Below are positions 6,547-10,672 of a stretch of DNA of 10,672 bases, in pieces. The position numbers and the translations under genes are program-made. The DNA is from Verrucomicrobiales bacterium (GTDB lineage: Bacteria; Verrucomicrobiota; Verrucomicrobiia; Limisphaerales; UBA9464), in contig DLVS01000067.1 in NCBI GenBank assembly GCA_003445095.1, positions 1-10,672 of the forward strand. Direction: 5' to 3'. Each line of letters opens with the position of its first letter. Position 1 is the first letter of the stretch. The notes under the pieces are model-generated. The model did no database searches and was not told the origin of the DNA. It saw nothing but the letters and a program-made list of their open reading frames with translations.

Positions 6547-8301
6547 ATGTGCCTGTCCGTCGTCTCTCGGTGGGTGATCGTGACGTGGACGGTAGTCCAT
6601 CTGATAACTCCACTCCAAACCATCGCTCAAATTGCCTACACGTGGAAAGGGGGGTCAGGGAACTGGAGTTCGCCCGAAAACTGGACACCACCAGGGGTGC
6701 CCGGCCCCGAAGATGTTGCCACGGTTGCCTCCGGCACGGTCTTAGTGAATTCCGCGGCGATTGTGGGCACGTTGAACTTCTCCGGCGGCTCGTTCCAAGG
6801 TGACGGCGTCCCTGTACTGACGGTGGTGCATGGTGGTTCATGGTCGGGCGGGACCATTTCCAACATGCGACTCTCGCTCAGCCCTGCGTGTGTTTTCTCG
6901 CTCGATGGCGCGGCAAAGACACTGGTAGGTGGGGTCATCACCAATGCGGGAACGCTCGCGTGGACGAGCGGACAACTGAACCTCGAAAACAACGCAACCT
7001 TTCACAACTTGCTTGGCGCACTCACGGATGTGCAGTCCGATGTTCAGGTCCTGCAGAGTGGTGCCGGTACCTCTACTTTTCGAAATGAGGGGACCTATCA
7101 AAAATCGGCCGGGCTTGGCACGAATTCCATTCAGATCGTCAGTGTGATCAATCACGGCGTCTTGCAAGCGTCTCGCGGAACGATTCGGATCGAGGCAAGT
7201 TCTCTGGCGGCGACGGGCGTTGGGAACCAATTCCACGCGGAGGCCGACGCGGGCGTTGTGGTGACCCGCAGCATCAGCGCTAATAGTTTTGACGGAACGT
7301 CCTTTAGCGGGCCGGGAGTCAAAGCGATCGCAACCAGCGGTGGCAACGTTACCTTTGCCCGAACCATTGTAGGGACCAACTTGCAGTTGGTCGCTGGTGA
7401 TTATCTAGGCGCCGCCGAATTCCAGGGAGCGATCGACTGGATCGGAGGATCCATGTCGGCCAAGATCACGATTCCGAACGGCAGCACCTTAAACCTTCGC
7501 GGAACCAGTCCGAAGTCGTTGATGACCGGCGCGATTACCAATAACGGCTCCGTAATCTGGACCGGCGGGCAATTCAACCTTGAAAACAACGCAACCTTTC
7601 ACAACTCACCCGGCGCCCTCGTGGATGTGCAGTCCGATGTTCAGGTCCTGCAGACTGGCGGCGGTACCTCTACTTTTCGAAATGAGGGGACGTATCGCAA
7701 GTCGTCGGGCACTGGGACCAACACCATTCAGATTGTGAGTTTCCAGCAGGCAGGAGTGTTGGAAATCGACCGCGGTTTCATTCTCGTGGCGGGCAATCTG
7801 GCTCCGACTCCACAGAGTAGGTTGAGATTAGGGATCGGGGGCGCGATACCCGGAGCCGAGTTCGGCCAGCTCCAGGTTAGTGGCAATCTGGAGCTTTCCG
7901 GCGCTCTGGACGTCAGCTTGGCGGAAGGATTTTCTCCCGTTGAGGGTCAATCGTTCCAAGTGGTTTCATCTAGGACGCGCTCGGGTGTCTTTGGCGTGGT
8001 CATGGGAAGCGCGATTGGTGGCGGTCTTTTTCTGAATCCAGTTTATTCTGGAACCGGAGTGCGCCTGACCGTGGTTGATGCCACTCCGACCTTTTCCAAT
8101 CCGACATGGTCGGCCGGAGAATTCCACGCGACCCTCCATGGAGTCGCGGGCGGAAATTATAGGGTCAACGCCTCGACCAATCTGGTGGACTGGCAACCGC
8201 TCGAAACCAAGGTCATTCCCGGTAGTGGAGTTGCGGAATTCGACGATGCCAGCTCCAGTCTAATCCCGGCGCGATTTTATCGAGCCGCGTTCTTGCCGTG
8301 A
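6547..8301 (+). CDS. secreted beta-repeat protein with verrucomicrobial-type C-terminal module
   Basis: 584 aa, probably exported and extracellular or surface-located; no enzymatic motif is seen. The first ~30 residues form a signal peptide: a short start with Arg8, hydrophobic 'WVIVTWTVVHLITPL', and cleavage near Ala27 or Ala30. 'YTWKGGSGNWSSPENW' then opens the mature chain, a motif frequent at the start of beta-helical and autotransporter-like proteins. Two gapless repeats of ~120 residues (98-217 and 297-416) share 'LENNATFHN', 'DVQSDVQVLQ' and 'GTSTFRNEGTY', with Gly/Asn-rich strands typical of a right-handed beta-helix. Residues ~418-510 resemble the terminal 'QLQVSGNLELSGALDVSL ... GLFLNPVYSGTGVRLTV' region of such proteins. 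The last 50 residues (535-584) carry 'RVNASTNLVDWQPLET' and 'ARFYRAAF', a tail common in verrucomicrobial exoproteins. There is no outer-membrane beta-barrel and no PEP-CTERM helix. Adhesion or matrix function is only a possibility. Confidence 0.8.
   Translation: MCLSVVSRWVIVTWTVVHLITPLQTIAQIAYTWKGGSGNWSSPENWTPPGVPGPEDVATVASGTVLVNSAAIVGTLNFSGGSFQGDGVPVLTVVHGGSWSGGTISNMRLSLSPACVFSLDGAAKTLVGGVITNAGTLAWTSGQLNLENNATFHNLLGALTDVQSDVQVLQSGAGTSTFRNEGTYQKSAGLGTNSIQIVSVINHGVLQASRGTIRIEASSLAATGVGNQFHAEADAGVVVTRSISANSFDGTSFSGPGVKAIATSGGNVTFARTIVGTNLQLVAGDYLGAAEFQGAIDWIGGSMSAKITIPNGSTLNLRGTSPKSLMTGAITNNGSVIWTGGQFNLENNATFHNSPGALVDVQSDVQVLQTGGGTSTFRNEGTYRKSSGTGTNTIQIVSFQQAGVLEIDRGFILVAGNLAPTPQSRLRLGIGGAIPGAEFGQLQVSGNLELSGALDVSLAEGFSPVEGQSFQVVSSRTRSGVFGVVMGSAIGGGLFLNPVYSGTGVRLTVVDATPTFSNPTWSAGEFHATLHGVAGGNYRVNASTNLVDWQPLETKVIPGSGVAEFDDASSSLIPARFYRAAFLP
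6838..7197 (+). repeat. coding repeat unit 1 of the secreted protein
   Basis: First copy (residues 98-217) of a unit repeated at a constant offset of 597 bp (199 codons). The core at 6985-7094 differs from the second copy at about 10 of 110 positions. It includes identical blocks of 25 bp (6985-7009), 30 bp (7027-7056) and 29 bp (7066-7094). The flanks are much less similar. Confidence 0.9.
7435..7794 (+). repeat. coding repeat unit 2 of the secreted protein
   Basis: Second copy (residues 297-416), aligned without gaps to unit 1 from 'WIGGSMS' (matching 'WSGGTIS') to 'GVLEIDRGFILV' (matching 'GVLQASRGTIRI'). The near-identical DNA core is 7582-7691. Silent positions are also conserved there, which points to a recent duplication or gene conversion. 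Confidence 0.9.
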
Positions 8302-8306
8302 TCGGC

Positions 8307-8329
8307 GTCCCTGGGCGAACGCCAGGGAC
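8307..8329 (+). terminator. stem-loop just after the secreted-protein stop codon
   Basis: GTCCCTGG (8307-8314) pairs perfectly with CCAGGGAC (8322-8329) around a 7-nt loop, starting 5 bp after the TGA at 8299-8301. The position and strength fit a transcription terminator or mRNA 3'-end stabiliser. The missing T-run lowers confidence in intrinsic termination. Confidence 0.5.
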
Positions 8330-8345
8330 TGTGAGCCACTGAGTA

Positions 8346-8396
8346 AGGCAACGATTAAAGCAACGGGATCCATAGATTAGAGATTTGGCGTTGCCT
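8346..8396. repeat. inverted repeat, 8-bp arms with a 35-nt interior
   Basis: AGGCAACG (8346-8353) is complementary to CGTTGCCT (8389-8396). The interior can add a short CCA/TGG pairing (8370-8372 with 8386-8388). It follows the 8307-8329 hairpin closely. Confidence 0.4.
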
Positions 8397-8414
8397 CGTT
8401 TTGATGGTGCTAGC

Positions 8415-8436
8415 TTCGCTGGCAGGTCGCAGCGAA
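8415..8436. repeat. inverted repeat, 7-bp stem with 8-nt loop
   Basis: TTCGCTG (8415-8421) and CAGCGAA (8430-8436) form a perfect stem around GCAGGTCG. It lies in the middle of the convergent gap. No T-run follows on either strand. Confidence 0.4.
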
Positions 8437-8626
8437 TAGACCTCTGTAAGTAGGCTGGACCTCCACAACCCGGACGTGAATCGAAGGGGGTCTGCCTGAG
8501 GAGTTTCCATCTCCATCCCCCAACCTACGTCGCACGCTGAGACCAAGGAAGTCAGACTCTCGTCCCCTCGTTTCCTACGGTGCTTGGGAGTAGAGTCACG
8601 GCGTGGCGCCGGGCACTGCATCCAGG

Positions 8627-8655
8627 TGGGTGCGCCCCCAAGACATGGGCACCCA
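8627..8655. repeat. inverted repeat, 7-bp arms, near the end of uup
   Basis: TGGGTGC (8627-8633) pairs with GCACCCA (8649-8655). With one bulged G, two further C-G pairs extend the stem inward. A competing pairing GGCGC (8605-8609) with GCGCC (8632-8636) is also possible. It lies 53 bp past the uup stop and could terminate uup transcription coming from the right. Confidence 0.4.
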
Positions 8656-8707
8656 GACGGCCCGACGACGGAAGGTGACAGCGTAGGAAGGCGAAGTGCT
8701 CGGCTGA

Positions 8708-10597
8708 CTAGGTCGGTCGCGCGGCCGCCTCGAGTTCGGCCCACCGCGTGTACAGGCGAGCCGATTCCGCGCGGGCTGCCTCAAGGTCCGCGGTCAAGGC
8801 CACCGTTCTTGATCCGTGTCGGCGATGAAAGTCGGGCTCGGCAAAGGTTGCTTCAAGACGGGCTACGTCTTGTTCGGCGGCCACAATGGCGGCTTCGATG
8901 CCGGCCAGCTCGCGTTGCTCGTGGAAGCTCAAGCGGCGTGGTTTCTTTACCGGGTTGCGAACGGGCGCTGCCGAATCGCTCCTGACGCCGGCGCAGAGAG
9001 ACGACACGCTGGCGGGAGAGCGCGGTTGGCTCGCCAAGTAGTCGTCGTAACTGCCCACGAAATGGTTAACCCGACCTTCTCCCTCAAACGCGAGAACATG
9101 AGTGCAAACACGATTTAGGAAGTAGCGATCGTGACTCACGACGAGGACCACCCCCGGAAACGTAATCAATGCCTCTTCGACGATCCGCAAGGTCGGCAGG
9201 TCGAGATCATTGGTGGGCTCGTCGAGCACCAGGAAGTTGCCGCCGCGTTTGAGAATTCGCGCCAACAGGAGCCGGCTCCGTTCGCCCCCACTCAGCAGTT
9301 TCACCGGTGTGACTAGCCGATCGTCGGTGAACAGAAATCGCTTCAGATACGCCCGTACGGAAAGTCGTCCTTCGCCGAAGACTACGAATTCGGTGCCGTC
9401 ACCCACTTCGTCCAACACGGTGCGTTCGGGATTCAATTGCAGCCGGCCTTGATCGACATAGTTGAATTTGGTCAGCGACCCTGGCCGAACTTCGCCTTCC
9501 GTCGGCGGTAGTAGTCCCAGGATCACGCGGAGCAGGCTGGTCTTGCCGAGTCCATTGCGCCCGGTGATGCCCCAGCGTTGGCCGGCCGCGAATCGAAGGT
9601 TCAGTTTGGAGAATAGGCGGCGACCGCCCAACTCGAGGCCGACGTTGATTAGTTCACCGACGCGATTTCCGAGGGGCGGCGGTGGTGGGATCACGAGGTC
9701 GATCTCTCGCTCGAATTCCGGCGCGGCTTCGGTCGAGGCCGCTTCGTAAGCGGCCATCCGAATTTTCGACTTCGTTCGCTGGGCTCGCGGACCCGTGCGG
9801 TACCACTCCAGTTCGCGGCGCAGAGACACTTGGCGTTTGTGTTCGACCAGTTCGGCGGTGGACTGGCGAACGGCTTTGGCGACGAGGTAATCGGCATAGG
9901 ATCCGGCATGCGACCAAAACGTGCCGTCCGCCAGTTCGACGATCCGGTTCACCACGCGATCCAGGAACCAGCGGTCGTGTGTGACCAGGACGAATGCCCC
10001 CGGATAGTTTTCCAGAAAATCGCCCAACCACTCCACGGATTCGTTGTCCAGATGGTTGGTCGGCTCATCGAGCATCAACAACTCGGGGCGAGAAATGAGC
10101 GCTCGGCACAGGGCGACCCGGCGCTTTTCGCCTCCGGAAAGGTTATCTAAGCGCTTCTCGCCGTCCGGGCAGTGGAGCCGCGACATCGCGGTCTCGAGTC
10201 GATGATCCAAGCCCCAGCCGTCCAACGCTTCGATGCGTTCCTCGATTTCGGCGTGGCGGCGCGAGTCGGCAGGCAATGATTCGAACTCACGGATCAGATC
10301 AAGCACGTGCTGCGAGCCAGCGCGGATGTTGTCACGCACGTTGCGGGTCGGATCGAGTTCGAACTCTTGGGGCAAGTAACTGACCACGAGATCTCGACGC
10401 GGCGAGACCGTCCCGGAATCGGGCTCACGAAGCCCGGCAAGGATGCGGAGGAAAGTGGACTTTCCCGAACCGTTTCGGCCAACCAAGCCGATGCGCTCGC
10501 CGGCCAAAACGGCAAAGGAGGCGCGGTTCAACACGACTTGTTGATTGAAGCGGACCTCCAGATCAACCGCCGAGATGAGGGTGGTTTCAGACGGCAT
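8708..10597 (-). CDS. uup: ABC-F family ATPase, Uup type
   Basis: Soluble ATPase with two ABC domains and no membrane segments, so not a transporter. ABC-F proteins act at the ribosome, and Uup has also been linked to DNA transposon excision and ribosome/replication homeostasis in E. coli. 629 aa, against 635 for E. coli Uup. ABC1: Walker A 'GRNGSGKST' (40-48), signature 'LSGGE' (153-157), Walker B 'LLMLDEPTNHLD' (173-184), His207. The linker (about 235-310) holds 'RRELEWYRTGPRAQRTKSK', characteristic of the Uup branch. ABC2: Walker A 'GRNGLGKTS' (346-354), 'LSGGE' (435-439), Walker B ending 'DEPTNDLD', His489. The C-terminal extension (about 551-629) begins 'KKPRRLSFHEQRELAGIEA' and continues as a probable coiled coil, the Uup-specific DNA-binding domain. 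Both ATP sites look intact. ATG at 10597 has no clear Shine-Dalgarno. The 75 bp beyond it, to the window edge, show no gene or clear promoter. The remaining uncertainty is the ABC-F subgroup. Confidence 0.93.
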   Translation of the reverse strand: MPSETTLISAVDLEVRFNQQVVLNRASFAVLAGERIGLVGRNGSGKSTFLRILAGLREPDSGTVSPRRDLVVSYLPQEFELDPTRNVRDNIRAGSQHVLDLIREFESLPADSRRHAEIEERIEALDGWGLDHRLETAMSRLHCPDGEKRLDNLSGGEKRRVALCRALISRPELLMLDEPTNHLDNESVEWLGDFLENYPGAFVLVTHDRWFLDRVVNRIVELADGTFWSHAGSYADYLVAKAVRQSTAELVEHKRQVSLRRELEWYRTGPRAQRTKSKIRMAAYEAASTEAAPEFEREIDLVIPPPPPLGNRVGELINVGLELGGRRLFSKLNLRFAAGQRWGITGRNGLGKTSLLRVILGLLPPTEGEVRPGSLTKFNYVDQGRLQLNPERTVLDEVGDGTEFVVFGEGRLSVRAYLKRFLFTDDRLVTPVKLLSGGERSRLLLARILKRGGNFLVLDEPTNDLDLPTLRIVEEALITFPGVVLVVSHDRYFLNRVCTHVLAFEGEGRVNHFVGSYDDYLASQPRSPASVSSLCAGVRSDSAAPVRNPVKKPRRLSFHEQRELAGIEAAIVAAEQDVARLEATFAEPDFHRRHGSRTVALTADLEAARAESARLYTRWAELEAAARPT

Positions 10598-10672
10598 ATT
10601 AGGAAGGCGGCGCCGTTTCGGGGTGCCGCACCAAGCTGGACATACTAACGATATCGAGGGTTCCTGCCCAGC

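Larger units (their letters stand above)
8302..8707. other. 406-bp non-coding convergent gap rich in inverted repeats
   Basis: The gap lies downstream of both the secreted-protein gene (+) and uup (-). The only open frames inside it overlap uup or have no recognisable protein content. It holds at least four inverted repeats: 8307-8329, 8346-8396, 8415-8436 and 8627-8655. I see no tRNA fold, transposase remnant or direct-repeat array. It could be a dispersed intergenic element, a structured RNA, or just a long 3' region; the sequence alone does not decide. Confidence 0.5.

Noticed and set aside
6547..8301. Autotransporter (type V) interpretation of the secreted repeat protein
   Set aside because: The beta-helical passenger-like region is present, but the C-terminus has no ~250-300-residue outer-membrane barrel and ends in a short soluble module instead.
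8355..8744. A 129-codon minus-strand open frame in the gap after uup
   Set aside because: It overlaps the end of uup in another frame, has no recognisable domain and shows no start context. Treated as non-coding, though it lies within a possible repeat element.
8708..10597. The ABC-F protein as the missing ATPase of the permease pair
   Set aside because: It has two tandem ABC domains, the Uup-type linker and a C-terminal coiled coil. Such proteins are soluble and not transporter subunits. It is also on a separate transcript beyond the secreted-protein gene.
1..10672. Defence system, CRISPR array, prophage, insertion sequence or biosynthetic cluster
   Set aside because: No spaced direct-repeat array, cas-like, nuclease, integrase, transposase or biosynthetic motifs were found on either strand. 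The direct repeats seen are coding repeats in one gene.

Overview
The window looks like a piece of a moderately GC-rich bacterial chromosome from the PVC group, most likely a Verrucomicrobiota member related to Pedosphaera/Limisphaerales. I base this on three things: the primary sigma factor, a secreted repeat protein ending in a C-terminal module with an 'ASTNLVDW ... ARFYR' pattern that I associate with verrucomicrobial exoproteins, and duplicated ABC-2 permeases with the 'GTLGLLFLT' signature common in PVC bacteria. This placement is family knowledge plus inference, because no rRNA is present.

Layout. (1) 1-489, +: the 3' end of the housekeeping sigma-70 gene rpoD, cut by the left edge. 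(2) 746-2941, +: a prolyl oligopeptidase (S9A) with a complete catalytic triad and a lipoprotein signal. (3) 2947-4638 and 4635-6305, both -: a two-gene operon (read 6305 to 2947) of large paralogous ABC-2 type permeases joined by an ATGA overlap. Each appears to be an internal fusion of two permease domains. It converges on the peptidase gene with only 5 bp between the stop codons, and a perfect 8-bp inverted repeat covers the peptidase stop. (4) 6306-6546: a divergent regulatory gap. (5) 6547-8301, +: a secreted beta-repeat protein with two copies of a ~120-residue unit whose DNA cores are about 91% identical. (6) 8302-8707: a 406-bp convergent non-coding gap with several inverted repeats. 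(7) 8708-10597, -: an ABC-F ATPase of the Uup type with its C-terminal extension.

Functional picture. rpoD and uup are core information-processing genes: transcription initiation, and ribosome-associated ABC-F function. The central block concerns the cell envelope: a lipoprotein peptidase, a putative exporter membrane part and a surface or secreted beta-helical protein. No ATP-binding subunit for the permeases is encoded here; the ABC-F protein is soluble and of a different class, so it is not a credible partner. I found no RNA genes, CRISPR array, insertion sequence, phage genes or recognisable defence system. The most noteworthy items are the fused-duplicate permeases, the recently duplicated or converted repeat core in the secreted protein, and the structured convergent gap at 8302-8707.
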